Below, piece after piece: positions 59,001-64,000 of a stretch of DNA of 64,000 nucleotides (positions within the stretch are counted from its first letter, which is position 1; every line of letters starts with the position of its first letter). Location of the stretch: contig JAOTOL010001657.1 of assembly GCA_034440575.1 (NCBI GenBank), forward strand, positions 822,001 to 886,000. Direction: 5' to 3'. The notes under the pieces were generated by a model. It worked only from the letters and a program-made list of their open reading frames with translations, did not search any database and was not told the DNA's origin. The stretch is from Imbricaverruca yamaguchii (Eukaryota; Arthropoda; Thecostraca; Neoverrucidae). The translations under genes and the position numbers were made by a program.

Positions 59001-59110
59001 TCAAGCTGCAGAGTCTGAAGACGCGGCCCGAGGACCAGGAGCCGCCCACCGACGCGTCCGGCATGGCAGAGGTGTTCCAGGCGGTGGCCAAGAAGACGCT
59101 CATCTCGCAG
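35699..59110 (+). CDS. NCAPD3: Condensin-2 complex subunit D3 (NCAPD3), 14 exons, C-terminus beyond window
   Basis: Condensin II compacts mitotic chromosomes; D3 is its HEAT-repeat subunit that binds the kleisin with CAP-G2. Fourteen exons listed separately join in phase throughout, giving 1183 codons. Recognisable family blocks are VYFLLLAIPGS ... VFHPVLY (exon 3), MAMLRRRAKDDKVMVRKSAL (exon 4), CRDPALLTRKQ (exon 5), HNSPAWMCLALIS (exon 7), GDLAQLVPARVNKR (exon 9), [16 protein letters not shown] (exon 10), VRRNCLILLIRLLQEDYLKL (exon 11), FFQHFVECLFLYNEYE (exon 12), YNKLPQTERERKVF (exon 13) and DEIKLQSLK ... KKTLISQ (exon 14). The human protein is about 1500 residues, so roughly 300 C-terminal residues are missing. 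An acceptor (TGTTTTCAG) sits three bases before the ATG, implying a non-coding first exon. Most exons are very GC-rich; exon 1 is not. Confidence 0.95.
36236..36632 (+). repeat. About 46-bp minisatellite leading into NCAPD3 exon 2
   Basis: Eight to nine diverged units contain GTGTGCCGCGGCCTCGTGTG, ACACG and TTGTGCCGCGCAG. Several copies end in an acceptor-like GCGCAG/GTCGCG, the same junction used by exon 2 at 36633; others are changed to CACAGGGCG. The array runs into the exon. Confidence 0.88.
36633..36803 (+). CDS. NCAPD3: NCAPD3 coding exon 2
   Basis: Residues 66-122, with FWSALSEHGIRHQSLVSLLF as the conserved block. The start at 36633 (GCCGCGCAG/GTCGCG) is the choice that joins exon 1 in phase. 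CTGCAG/GCGGAG at 36660 would break the frame. About ten residues at the start (RVCRGFVLQA) come from the last repeat unit. The donor is TCGG/GTGAGT, phase 1. Confidence 0.8.
36804..37447. other. NCAPD3 intron 2, no feature seen
   Basis: AT-rich after about 37060; no repeat or gene recognised. Confidence 0.7.
37448..38664 (+). CDS. NCAPD3: NCAPD3 coding exon 3 (large HEAT-repeat exon)
   Basis: Residues 123-528 in one 1217-bp exon. It starts GQKCDATMDDREEGLLSATV and includes FLLLAIPGSNAFRVFHPVLY, an acidic linker (VDEDEDEPALEP), helical HEAT-like repeats, a second acidic stretch at about 427-465 (DVDKSDTEDDDDDAEKAA) and FLVRQIFARCRDPAATVRAR. The acceptor is GGCTTCAG/GTCAGA; the donor is CCACAG/GTGGGA, phase 0. 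It is extremely GC-rich at third positions, which leaves long frames open on the opposite strand. Confidence 0.95.
38963..39018 (+). mobile_element. Mini-retroposon with 10-bp target duplication
   Basis: GACGCTACATGATCAATG, TAGTCGATGCGCCCTAAAGC and CATAATAACC are flanked by TCTCCACGTC at 38953-38962 and 39019-39028. It lies in NCAPD3 intron 3. Confidence 0.82.
39370..39540 (+). CDS. NCAPD3: NCAPD3 coding exon 4
   Basis: Residues 529-585: an acidic Ser/Asp run (EESDSDGEGSDDSDGD), then the conserved MMAMLRRRAKDDKVMVRKS HEAT helix. The acceptor is GGCCACAG/GAGGAG; the donor is CTGCAG/GTGGGC. Phase 0 at both ends. Confidence 0.95.
39590..40178 (+). repeat. 41-bp minisatellite in NCAPD3 intron 4
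   Basis: About 14 units of GGTACTGCGGTAGACAGCAG, CGCTATCTGGGTATGAGCTG. It starts about 50 bp after the exon-4 donor. Two unit types alternate (CGCTATCTGGGTATGAG and CGACGTCTGGGTCTGCG) in a higher-order pattern. Confidence 0.95.
40179..40894. other. NCAPD3 intron 4, no feature seen
   Basis: AT-rich in the middle; one stray GCGGTACTGCGGTAGACGGC unit of the 41-bp repeat recurs at about 40563-40583. Confidence 0.6.
40895..41166 (+). repeat. Duplicated NCAPD3 exon-5 acceptor with (GT)n expansion
   Basis: A copy of the exon-5 acceptor and its first 30 exon bases lies at about 40895-40955 (GGCACAG/GTCTTTCTGG ... CGAGACCCGGCG). It is followed by a long (GT)n run with the word CTCCTGGTACTCCTGGTCGG twice, then the true acceptor. 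Homology to the exon stops at CCCGGCG. Confidence 0.9.
41167..41343 (+). CDS. NCAPD3: NCAPD3 coding exon 5
   Basis: Residues 586-644, VFLEHCRDPALLTRKQCQAS to DRVVQ. CRDPALLTRKQ matches the family CRDPAVSVRKQ block. The acceptor is CGACGCAG/GTTTTC; the donor is GTGCAG/GTGCGT. Phase 0 at both ends. Confidence 0.95.
41430..41935 (+). repeat. About 31-bp minisatellite in NCAPD3 intron 5
   Basis: Units read roughly TCCTGTGATTGGCTGGTGGG and ACGGCCGTTTG. Each carries ATTGG, the reverse of a CCAAT word. The array stops about 30 bp before the exon-6 acceptor. Confidence 0.88.
41963..42129 (+). CDS. NCAPD3: NCAPD3 coding exon 6
   Basis: Residues 645-700, FVEQTILSGISPYREGELAS to GKKIK. The acceptor is GGTCACCAG/TTTGTG; the donor is ATCAA/GTGAGC, phase 2. 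Similarity to vertebrate D3 is weak here; placement rests on phase, order and helical character. Confidence 0.88.
42130..42633. other. NCAPD3 intron 6, no feature seen
   Basis: AT-rich intron sequence. Confidence 0.65.
42634..42683 (-). mobile_element. Mini-retroposon with exact 15-bp target duplication
   Basis: AGTTATTTGGGCTTTAGAGC, GCATCGACTACACTGG and TCATGTAGCGCCCA are flanked by TTGGATGAGCATGCT at 42619-42633 and 42684-42698. It is the cleanest copy of the family: a 50-bp insertion. Confidence 0.92.
42922..43075 (+). CDS. NCAPD3: NCAPD3 coding exon 7
   Basis: Residues 700-751, PGVCQTLRSHVGTAHNSPAW to IQTDLM. GTAHNSPAWMCLALIS matches the family GTEHSAPAWMLLSKIA block. The acceptor is GTCCGGCAG/GCCGGG; the donor is CTGATG/GTAAAT. 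Enters in phase 2, leaves in phase 0. Confidence 0.95.
43187..43222 (+). mobile_element. Possible mini-retroposon fragment
   Basis: TTGGTCGAAGCGCCCTAAAC and TCAAATAACTC fit the core and tail. No clear target duplication. Confidence 0.5.
43223..43857. other. NCAPD3 intron 7, no feature seen
   Basis: No repeat or gene recognised before the array that leads to exon 8. Confidence 0.65.
43858..44752 (+). repeat. Minisatellite of NCAPD3 exon-8 acceptor copies
   Basis: About 11 units of roughly 74-86 bp. Each contains an acceptor-like GTGCCGACAG, about 45 bases of exon-8 start (ACGGAGGACGTGCTGGCGCT ... GTGCTGCAG) and about 35 bases of intron (CCCGGCCGCTGACCCCAGG). The true exon is the last copy. 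Confidence 0.95.
44753..44992 (+). CDS. NCAPD3: NCAPD3 coding exon 8
   Basis: Residues 752-831, TEDVLALQQALYVLQFSVGR to DEWCGPLIE. It is helical and alanine/leucine-rich, as expected for HEAT repeats. The acceptor is GTGCCGACAG/ACGGAG; the donor is ATCGAG/GTGAGA. Phase 0 at both ends. The exon has decoy acceptors before it and decoy donors after it. Confidence 0.92.
44993..45640 (+). repeat. Minisatellite of NCAPD3 exon-8 donor copies
   Basis: About 11 units of 45-55 bp. Each ends with the exon-8 end and donor (CCTCTGATCGAG/GTGAGA), preceded by a GCTGGACGAGTGGTGCGGC-like copy of the upstream exon bases. Nearly all copies keep GTGAGA intact. Confidence 0.95.
45817..45984 (-). mobile_element. 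tRNA-derived SINE, family 1, with target duplication
   Basis: A reverse copy with head, B box and CCAATAACC tail is flanked by GGGTGTCGTTG (45806-45816) and GGGTATCGTTG (45985-45995), one mismatch. It lies in NCAPD3 intron 8. Confidence 0.88.
46300..47210. repeat. Large inverted repeat with direct-repeat edges (foldback structure)
   Basis: Left arm 46383-46677 and right arm 46924-47210 are inverted copies of about 290 bp, separated by about 246 bp. An 83-bp block (CTTTGTGGTTGC ... AACTTTCAACATTG) lies before the left arm (46300-46382) and recurs in direct orientation in the spacer at about 46802-46888. A small hairpin (TCACGGTTAATTT and its complement) sits at 46895-46930, at the inner edge of the right arm. 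Confidence 0.93.
47241..47249 (-). terminator. RNA polymerase III terminator of tRNA-Lys
   Basis: A run of five T residues on the minus strand (47245-47241), a few bases after the tRNA 3' end. Confidence 0.75.
47250..47322 (-). tRNA. tRNA-Lys (anticodon CTT)
   Basis: A 73-nt sequence reading GCCCGGCTAGCTCAGTCGG at the 5' end and GGGTTCGAGCCCCACGTTGG near the 3' end. The anticodon loop ACTCTTAA gives CTT. The acceptor stem pairs GCCCGGC with GTTGGGC (one G-T pair), followed by discriminator G. A and B boxes are canonical and a T run follows, so it looks functional. It sits inside NCAPD3 intron 8 on the opposite strand, 40 bp from the right arm of the inverted repeat. Confidence 0.96.
47323..48941. 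other. NCAPD3 intron 8, no feature seen
   Basis: AT-rich, with no recognisable gene or repeat. Confidence 0.6.
48942..49129 (-). mobile_element. tRNA-derived SINE with Ser/Leu-like head
   Basis: On the minus strand the head reads GGAGATGGCCGAGTGGTTAA, with a CCGGGTTCGACTC B box. A body (CACCGGCGAAACAGTGTGGG) and a GTCGTGAACCAACCAATAAAC tail followed by AAACA repeats complete it. ATAGGTATGT flanks it on both sides (48932-48941, 49130-49139). Confidence 0.87.
49324..49479 (+). mobile_element. tRNA-derived SINE, family 1
   Basis: GATGAGTAGTCTAGTGGTAG, B box GGGTTCGAGTC and a tail GTCGTAAAGCCAATAACC. It is followed at about 49491-49510 by GTCGACGCGCCCCTAAACTC, a mini-retroposon-like core. Confidence 0.88.
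49703..49898 (+). CDS. NCAPD3: NCAPD3 coding exon 9
   Basis: Residues 832-897, DCEDFLTKQLLRPAGG to EQGKGGSA. IHTFGDLAQLVPARVNKRSF matches the family [20 protein letters not shown] block. The acceptor is CTGTCGGCAG/GACTGC; the donor is GGCCG/GTGCGT, phase 1. Confidence 0.96.
49899..51003 (+). repeat. 25-bp minisatellite starting at the NCAPD3 exon-9 donor
   Basis: About 44 units of GTCGTGTGGGCGGTGATGGG plus ACAGG. The first unit contains the donor itself (GTGCGTGTGGGCGGTGATGG), so the array starts at the exon edge. Later units read GGTCGTGTGG, which is a poor donor. The minus strand is open throughout by composition. Confidence 0.95.
51004..51421. other. NCAPD3 intron 9, no feature seen
   Basis: Unique-looking sequence between the 25-bp array and the exon-10 acceptor copies. 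Confidence 0.65.
51422..51621 (+). repeat. Two decoy copies of the NCAPD3 exon-10 acceptor and exon start
   Basis: Copies of about 85 bp start at CTGACCTGACC and contain acceptors at 51452 (GTTGACAG) and 51535 (GTGGGCAG). Each is followed by about 45 bases resembling the exon start (GCGGTTGGAAGTCCTCCGG). Entered in the exon-9 phase, both reach a TGA stop (51497-51499 and 51583-51585). Confidence 0.93.
51622..51823 (+). CDS. NCAPD3: NCAPD3 coding exon 10
   Basis: Residues 897-964, GWKSSGGLQNPSSRLRSVAI to [26 protein letters not shown] matches the family [20 protein letters not shown]. The acceptor is GTGTCGGCAG/GCGGTT; the donor is GTGTCAG/GTGAGG. Enters in phase 1, leaves in phase 2. Confidence 0.96.
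51824..52140 (+). repeat. About 38-bp minisatellite of NCAPD3 exon-10 donor copies
   Basis: About eight units with GTGTCAGGTGAGGTGTCGTG and TGTTGGGTGTGGTCGTCG. The core GTCAG/GTGAGG is identical to the true donor in several copies; later copies change to AGATGAGG or AGGTGTTG. Any extension to a decoy donor passes an immediate in-frame TGA. Confidence 0.93.
52372..52426 (+). mobile_element. Mini-retroposon with 11-bp target duplication
   Basis: GCAGTTGATTCGCCCCTAAG and CCCCAATAACAACA are flanked by ATCATTAAAGT at 52361-52371 and 52427-52437. It lies in NCAPD3 intron 10. Confidence 0.8.
52438..52930. other. NCAPD3 intron 10, no feature seen
   Basis: No gene or repeat recognised. Confidence 0.6.
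52931..53112 (+). repeat. Two decoy copies of the NCAPD3 exon-11 acceptor and exon start
   Basis: Units of 83 and 71 bp contain TGACCGGTCACCGGCGTCG, an acceptor (CCGACAG) and exon-like bases GTACGCCACCCTGGTGGACC, at 52959 and 53042. The second copy has a deletion in the exon part. Reading from copy 1 straight into the real exon is out of frame. Confidence 0.93.
53113..53287 (+). CDS. NCAPD3: NCAPD3 coding exon 11
   Basis: Residues 964-1022, YATLVDPLMPQVTCCLKDRS to CLVDPE. VRRNCLILLIRLLQEDYLKL matches the family [20 protein letters not shown]. The acceptor is GGCCCACAG/GTACGC, completing an Arg codon; the donor is CCGGAG/GTGGGT. Leaves in phase 0. Confidence 0.97.
53288..53986. other. NCAPD3 intron 11, no feature seen
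   Basis: No repeat or gene recognised. Confidence 0.65.
53987..54100 (+). CDS. NCAPD3: NCAPD3 coding exon 12
   Basis: Residues 1023-1060, AEIRQLITFYLTERLLKRFP to LYNEYE. VFFQHFVECLFLYNEYE matches the family MFFQHFIECIFHFNNYE. The acceptor is GCTACTGCAG/GCTGAG; the donor is TACGAG/GTACGG. Phase 0 at both ends. Confidence 0.97.
54353..54453 (+). mobile_element. 5'-truncated family-1 SINE just before NCAPD3 exon 13
   Basis: Begins within the body (GCTACTCTTCACCCGTGAC) and ends TTGTAAAAACCAATGACC. It is flanked by CTCCACCAGTGGTT at 54339-54352 and 54454-54467. Only 44 bp separate its 3' end from the exon-13 start. Confidence 0.9.
54498..54669 (+). CDS. NCAPD3: NCAPD3 coding exon 13
   Basis: Residues 1061-1118, DHESYNKLPQTERERKVFAL to KLCQDIL. 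It matches the family HEKYNKFPQSEREKRLFSL and [20 protein letters not shown] blocks. The acceptor is CATCTGGCAG/GATCAC; the donor is ATTCTGG/GTGAGA, phase 1. Confidence 0.97.
55003..55164 (+). mobile_element. tRNA-derived SINE, third head type
   Basis: The head GTCGGTAGCTCGGTGGTTAA, with B box GTGGTTCGATTCC, is followed by a hairpin tail (GCGACGCCATGTGGCC ... TACGTCGTAAAGCCACAAT). Short GGACTCG words flank it. Confidence 0.78.
55318..55640 (+). mobile_element. Diverged family-A SINE
   Basis: GGTTCGAGTCGCTTCACGCG, CCAGTTGGCAACTGGCC, GTACGTTGAACTCTTGGTC and CCCCGACAACAATTC follow the order of the family-A body at 1 and 32806, with many changes. Confidence 0.65.
55783..58900 (+). repeat. 30/31-bp minisatellite, 3.1 kb, before NCAPD3 exon 14
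   Basis: About 100 units of GTGACTGGTGAGGTACCGGC plus CGTGAGTGTC, with variants GGTGTACCAGCC and GTGGCTCCC. Each unit has a KpnI-like GGTACC and donor-like GGTGAGG words on the plus strand. The minus strand stays open for 1072 codons because the unit is 30 bp; this is an artefact, not a gene. The array ends 14 bp before the exon-14 start. Confidence 0.97.
58914..59110 (+). CDS. NCAPD3: NCAPD3 coding exon 14
   Basis: Residues 1118-1183, GVVDGKIALNEVSTHMLHDT to KKTLISQ. DEIKLQSLKTRPED and VAKKTLISQ match the family KEIKLLAMRSKPDK and AQKKLISQ blocks. The acceptor is GACCGGTAG/GTGGGG, with an unusually poor pyrimidine tract; the donor is TCGCAG/GTGTGT, phase 0. The next family block (about IIENVIPI) was not found before the window ends. 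Confidence 0.94.
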
Positions 59111-59313
59111 GTGTGTGGGCGCCGGTGGGTCGGGTCGTCTGGGTGACCGCGACTGGTCACTTCAGGGCGAGCGCCCCCCCCCCCTCTCGACTGAACCGCT
59201 GCTCACACTGGTGGCTGAAGCACGCGCTTTGAACTGTGCTGCAACCGAATTGTTCCCGTTGGAAGTGGGGACCGTGCAGGACCTGGAAGTTCGTTTTACT
59301 TTGGTTTCTTCGC

Positions 59314-59372
59314 TGGTTGGTTGGCTATTGGGGTTTAGGGGCGCATCGACTACGCCGGTCATGTAGCGCCCA
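59314..59372 (-). mobile_element. Mini-retroposon copy
   Basis: GGTTGGTTGGCTATTGGGG, TTTAGGGGCGCATCGACTAC and GGTCATGTAGCGCCCAT: a near-consensus core in NCAPD3 intron 14. Target duplications are not clear. Confidence 0.78.
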
Positions 59373-59930
59373 TGGAATTGAAAGGGACTGTTAACGGTAA
59401 GGGCACGTGGGGGCGACATGTGAGTGAGTGGTTGTCGCTCGGTATCCAGTATCGGCCATCCAATCGTGTGGTATTCAGTACCAGCTATCCAGTCGTGTGG
59501 TATCCATATACAGCACCAGCTATCCGATCTTATTCGTGAAAGGATGTGCAATTCATAGGCATGGCTAGACGCCATATTTGGAGCTGTCACTGCCATAACA
59601 TGGGTGGACTTCTAGCACTACCATACGTCCACGAAAAGCTAACAGCAAAAATCATGTCGGTCATTAAGTGTTCAAATTTAAGCGTGCGTGTGGCCTGGGC
59701 GAGCGCCACGAGCATACAACGCTCGCTGGTTGTGTCGCACATCTCCCAGCCTCGGCGTTCCGCTGGAGCCCGGTGGTGTTCGGCGTGGTCAGCGAGACCG
59801 GCTGGCAGGTATCTCCCATCTGTGCTGGAGAACAGGATTAGCTGCAGTGGTTGCACAAACAGCGGCAGGCAAGAGGTCACTCCAGGTCCGGGAGTACAGG
59901 ATTGCGACTCGTGGTCCCCAGATGCGGGAC
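59373..59930. other. NCAPD3 intron 14, short repeats only
   Basis: A word TATCCAGTCGTGTGGTAT recurs 2-3 times at about 59446-59530; related words return at 63425-63510. No exon was recognised. Confidence 0.55.
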
Positions 59931-59964
59931 TGTGACACTCTAGGTCCGGGACTGCGGGGCTGAC

Positions 59965-62372
59965 TGGTGGTCCGGGGCTGCAGGACTGTGACTGGTGGTC
60001 CGGGACTGTGACTGGTGGTCCGGGACTGTGACTGGTGGTCCGGGACTGTGACTGGTGGTCCGGGACTGTGACTGGTGGTCCGGGACTGTGACTGGTGGTC
60101 CGGGACTGTGGCTGGTGGTCCGGGACTGTGACTGGTGGTCCGGGACTGTGGCTGGTGGTCCGGGACTGTGGCTGGTGGTCCGGGACTGTGGCTGGTGGTC
60201 CGGGACTGTGACTGGCGGTCCGGGACTGTGACTGGTGGTCCGGGACTGTGGCTGGTGGTCCGGGACTGTGACTGGTCCGGGACTGTGACTGGTGGTCGGG
60301 ACTGTTGGTGGTCGGGACTGTGACTGGTGGTCCGGGACTGTGACTGGTGGTCAGGGTGTGACTGGGGACTGTGACTGGTGGTCCGGGACTGTGACTGGTG
60401 GTCCGGGACTGTGACTGGTGGTCCTGGGGACTGTGGCTGGTGGTCCGTGGGACTGTGGCTGGTGGTCCGGGACTGTGCTGTGGTCCGGGACTGTGACTGG
60501 TGGTCGGGACTGTGACTGGTGGTCCGGGCTGTGACTGGTGGTCCGGGACTGTGACTGGTGGTCCGGGACTGTGGCTGGTGGTCCGGGACTGTGACTGGTG
60601 GTCCGGGACTGTGACTGGTGGTCCGGGACTGTGACTGGTGGTCCGGGACTGTGACTGGTGGTCCGGGACTGTGACTGGTGGTCCGGGACTGTGACTGGTG
60701 GTCCGGGACTGTGGCTGGTGGTCCGGGACTGTGGCTGGTGGTCCGGGACTGTGACTGGTGGTCCGGGACTGTGACTGGTGGTCCGGGACTGGTCCGGGAC
60801 TGTGACTGGTGGTCCAGGACTGTGACTGGTGGTCAGGACTGGTGGTCCGGGACTTGTGACTGGTGGTCCGGTTGGACTGGTGGTCCGGGACTGTGACTGG
60901 TGGTCCGGGACTGTGACTGGTGGTCCAGGACTGTGACTGGTGGTCCGGGACTGTGACTGGTGGTCCGGGACTGTGACTGGTGGTCCGGGACTGTGGCTGG
61001 TGGTCCGGGACTGTGACTGGTGGCCCGGGACTGTGGCTGGTGGTCCGGGACTGTGGCTGTGGCTGGTGGTCTAGGACTGTGACTGGTGGTCCGGGACTGT
61101 GGCTGGTGGTCCGGGACTGTGACTGGTGGTCCGGGACTGTGACTGGTGGTCCGGGACTGTGGCTGGTGGTCCGGGACTGTGGCTGGTGGTCCGGGACTGT
61201 GACTGGTGGTCCGGGACTGTGACTGGTGGTCCGGGACTGTGACTGGTGGTCCGGGACTGTGACTGGTGGTCCGGGACTGGTCGGACTGTGACTGGTGGTC
61301 CGGGACTGTGGCTGGTGGTCGGGACTGTGACTGGTGGTCCGGGACTGTGACTGGTGGTCCGGGACTGCTGGTGGTCGGGACTGGTGGTCCGGGACTGTGA
61401 CTGGTGGTCCGGGACTGTGGCTGGTGGTCCGGGACTGTGACTGGTGGTCCGGGACTGTGACTGGGGTCCGGGACTGTGACTGGTGGTCCGGGACTGTGAC
61501 TGGTGGTCCGGGACTGTGACTGGTGGTCCGGGACTGTGACTGGTGGTCCGGGACTGTGGCTGGTGGTCCGGGACTGTGACTGGTGGTCCGGGACTGTGAC
61601 TGGTGGTCCGGGACTGTGACTGGTGGTCCGGGACTGTGGCTGGTGGTCCGGGACTGTGGCTGGTGGTCCGGGACTGTGACTGGTGGTCCGGGACTGTGAC
61701 TGGTGGTCCGGGACTGTGACTGGTGGTCCGGGACTGTGACTGGTGGTCCGGGACTGTGGACTGGTGGTCCGGGACTGTGACTGGTGGTCCAGGACTGGTG
61801 GTCCGGGACTGTGACTGGTGGTCCGGGACTGTGACTGGTGGTCCGGCAGGACTGTGACTGGTGGTCCGGGACTGTGACTGGTGGTCCGGGACTGTGGCTG
61901 GTGGTCCGGGGGACTGTGACTGGACTGGTGGTCCGGGACTGTGACTGGTGGTCCGGGACTGTGACTGGTGGTCCGGGACTGTGACTGGTGGTCCGGGACT
62001 GTGACTGGCGGTCCGGGACTGTGACTGGTGGTCCGGACTGTGACTGGTGGACTGTGACTGGTGGTCCGGGACTGTGACTGGTGGTCCGGGACTGTGACTG
62101 GTGGTCAGGACTGTTGTGGACTGTGACTGGTGGTCCGGGACTGTGACTGGTGGTCCGGGACTGTGACCGGGACTGTGACTGGTGGTCCGGGACTGTGACT
62201 GGTGGTCCGGGACTGTGACTGGCGGTCCGGGACTGTGACTGGTGGTCTGGGACTGTGGCTTGTGGTCTGGGACTGTGACTGGTGGTCCGGGACTGTTACT
62301 GGTGGTCTGGTGGTCCGGGACTGTGACTGGTGGTCCGGGACTGTGGCTGGTGGTCCGGGACTGTGACTGACG
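59965..62372 (+). repeat. 20-bp minisatellite, 2.4 kb, NCAPD3 intron 14
   Basis: About 120 units of GTCCGGGACTGTGACTGGTG, with GTGGCTGG and small deletions as variants. Long minus-strand frames here are products of the repeat. Confidence 0.97.
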
Positions 62373-64000
62373 GTCCGGTTCCACGGGACCGACGCTCGTG
62401 GCCTGCGCTCCGTATGAGCCCCTGAGTAACCCGGCCGTGTGCTCCGCAGGGTTCGGCTGTGGTCAGTACTGTGAGTCGGGCCACCTGGGGCTGCACCCCC
62501 ACCCGTGTGCTCTGTGTGTAGGGTAGCCGGGCTGCGGGCTGGGTAGCCGGGCTGCGGGCTGGGTCGCCGGGCTTCCGTCGGGCCATGTCGGCTTGCTTGC
62601 TGGGGATTGGCGCCGGGAGAGATGATGAGCGCTCTTGGACTTGCCCAGTCGTTACTTGCCCTTTTGCTCGGTGCCTGCTTACCCGCTTGATTTTGTGCCG
62701 CTTGTTGCTTGATAGGCCGGTGAACAGACATAAAGTGGTGTGCGATAAAATGCTCAAATTTCCGTCGGCATCCCCTTCGTTGTTGTTCGAATGTTGTAAC
62801 GTGTAGCAAGATACCTGTTAAGACCACCTGATCTTTTGATGCCTGTTTATACCTGTCATCTTTGCATGCTATGTGGTCATTTTGATTACTTTACTCGTTT
62901 TAAGACGCAGTGGTTGCTACCCGCCATGTTACTAAGTAACTGATCTACCATTTAATATTTCGCTGCTGCACCCTTATCAATGAGCCATCCACTCGTATAA
63001 GTTTGTGTCTGCTTAGTAGATGGTAATGTGGTGTACCACTGGACGGACGTTGCATAGTAGGTAATAACGTGGTATACCACTGTGTGTGATTGTGGTTTTA
63101 GGGCGCATCGACCATGGTTGGTCATTTACCGCCCAGTGGTATACCACTGGACAAACATTACATCGTAGGTGGTAAAGTGGTGCACCACCAGGCAGACGTT
63201 ACAAAAGCTGGACTAAAGCCAATTCTTGGTTAATCATTTGCAACGCAACTGGAATTAGTTAGCGCACTCCTGGCAATATTACTAGTATAATATACAAATA
63301 TTGTATCTAATTTTATCATTATTAATATTATGTATGCTTGGATAACTAAGCGCATAATTACTATAATAATGGCAACATTGTTTGCGCTGTGTTCCGTGTC
63401 TTATGACTCCATGCCTTCCAGTTGTTCGGCATACAATACCAGTTATCCAATCGTGCTATATATAGTACCAGCTACCAAATCGTTCCGTATCAGTGCCAGC
63501 TATCTGGCCTAATTGGCCGCTCTGGTTACGTGTTTGCTAGGTACTGGACTCTGAAATAACGATTTAGTGAGAAAAATCAACGAAGCCATCCACCACACTC
63601 TAATTTAGTGTTTCTCCTCATTTGTTATCCGTTTTCCTCAACTTCCACGCTGACTGGTAACATGGCTGCCATGCTGTTAGTTACCTGTGTTGTGGTGAAT
63701 GTGCCAACGATCCCGTCCTCTTTGTATTTATTCGACTTAAAAGCGTGGTATATTGGTTACTTTCTCCGGCACTCGTGACAAATTTGGCACGATGACAAGC
63801 TTGTACTTGAAAAGGGTGTGTTTTTGTTCGGGAAGTCGAGCACCACGTGCCGTCGTTCCTACTTCGTGCATAGTCTCCTGGGAAGTGCATGCTGTCCGAT
63901 GGACGTCGTCCCCACAGCTGGCGTCACAGCCACACACTGCGTGCGCGCTCGCCTGAGATGTACGGCAGGCTACAGGAATTGTGTACCCATTACGGCGAAC
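62373..64000. other. NCAPD3 intron 14 continued, no exon found
   Basis: Three copies of GGGTAGCCGGGCTGCGGGCT lie at 62521-62570. Words like GTGGTATACCACTG recur at about 63030-63190. No sequence matching the remaining D3 C-terminus was found. Confidence 0.55.
63083..63135 (-). mobile_element. Mini-retroposon with exact 14-bp flanking repeat
   Basis: GTTTTAGGGCGCATCGACCA and GGTCATTTACCGCCCA are flanked by GTGGTATACCACTG at 63069-63082 and 63136-63149. The flanking word is also part of a local repeat, so the duplication is less certain than at 42634. Confidence 0.75.

Noticed and set aside
61071..62384. Minus-strand open frame of 437 codons, Ser/Pro/Val-rich
   Set aside because: Read-through of the 20-bp array.
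62400..62520. Possible NCAPD3 exon 15 after CTCCGCAG at about 62449
   Set aside because: The following translation does not resemble the expected D3 segment and no supporting donor was seen.

Overview
This is nuclear DNA from an animal: spliced genes with GT/AG introns, several tRNA-derived SINE families, a Ty3/gypsy remnant and many micro- and minisatellites. The Na,K-ATPase beta subunit limits it to Metazoa. Its arthropod-like sequence (one membrane span, a GLGFRP motif, NKIYGW and CEGENPAD blocks) suggests an arthropod, perhaps a crustacean. That is an inference from protein resemblance only.

Two protein-coding genes can be reconstructed, transcribed divergently about 7.2 kb apart. On the minus strand, from 28482 down to 9850, are four coding exons of a Na+/K+-transporting ATPase beta subunit (nervana/ATP1B-like). 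They join in phase into 273 codons; the last exon, with the sixth disulphide cysteine and C-terminus, was not found. On the plus strand, from 35699 to 59110, are fourteen coding exons of condensin-2 complex subunit D3 (NCAPD3). All join in phase into 1183 codons, and the C-terminal part lies beyond the window. There is also an intact 73-nt tRNA-Lys(CTT) gene on the minus strand at 47250..47322, next to a large inverted repeat.

Layout: 1-9.2 kb holds a SINE, a GC-rich island and a CTGGC array, with no recognised gene. The ATP1B gene fills 9.2-28.5 kb, with long introns carrying tandem repeats and SINEs. The intergenic part (28.5-35.7 kb) is AT-rich, with a TCTG microsatellite, a broken Ty3/gypsy remnant and SINEs. 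NCAPD3 runs from 35.7 kb to beyond the right edge; its introns are dominated by minisatellites, the largest being 3.1 kb (before exon 14) and 2.4 kb (intron 14).

The most striking signal is that many of these minisatellites are built from the exon/intron junctions. The repeat unit contains the edge of the neighbouring exon plus its splice donor or acceptor, so real splice sites sit at the end of rows of decoy copies. This is seen in both genes and at both donors and acceptors. A second signal is a family of very short (about 30-55 bp) insertions with 10-15 bp target-site duplications. They appear to consist of little more than the 3' hairpin tail shared by the longer tRNA-derived SINEs.
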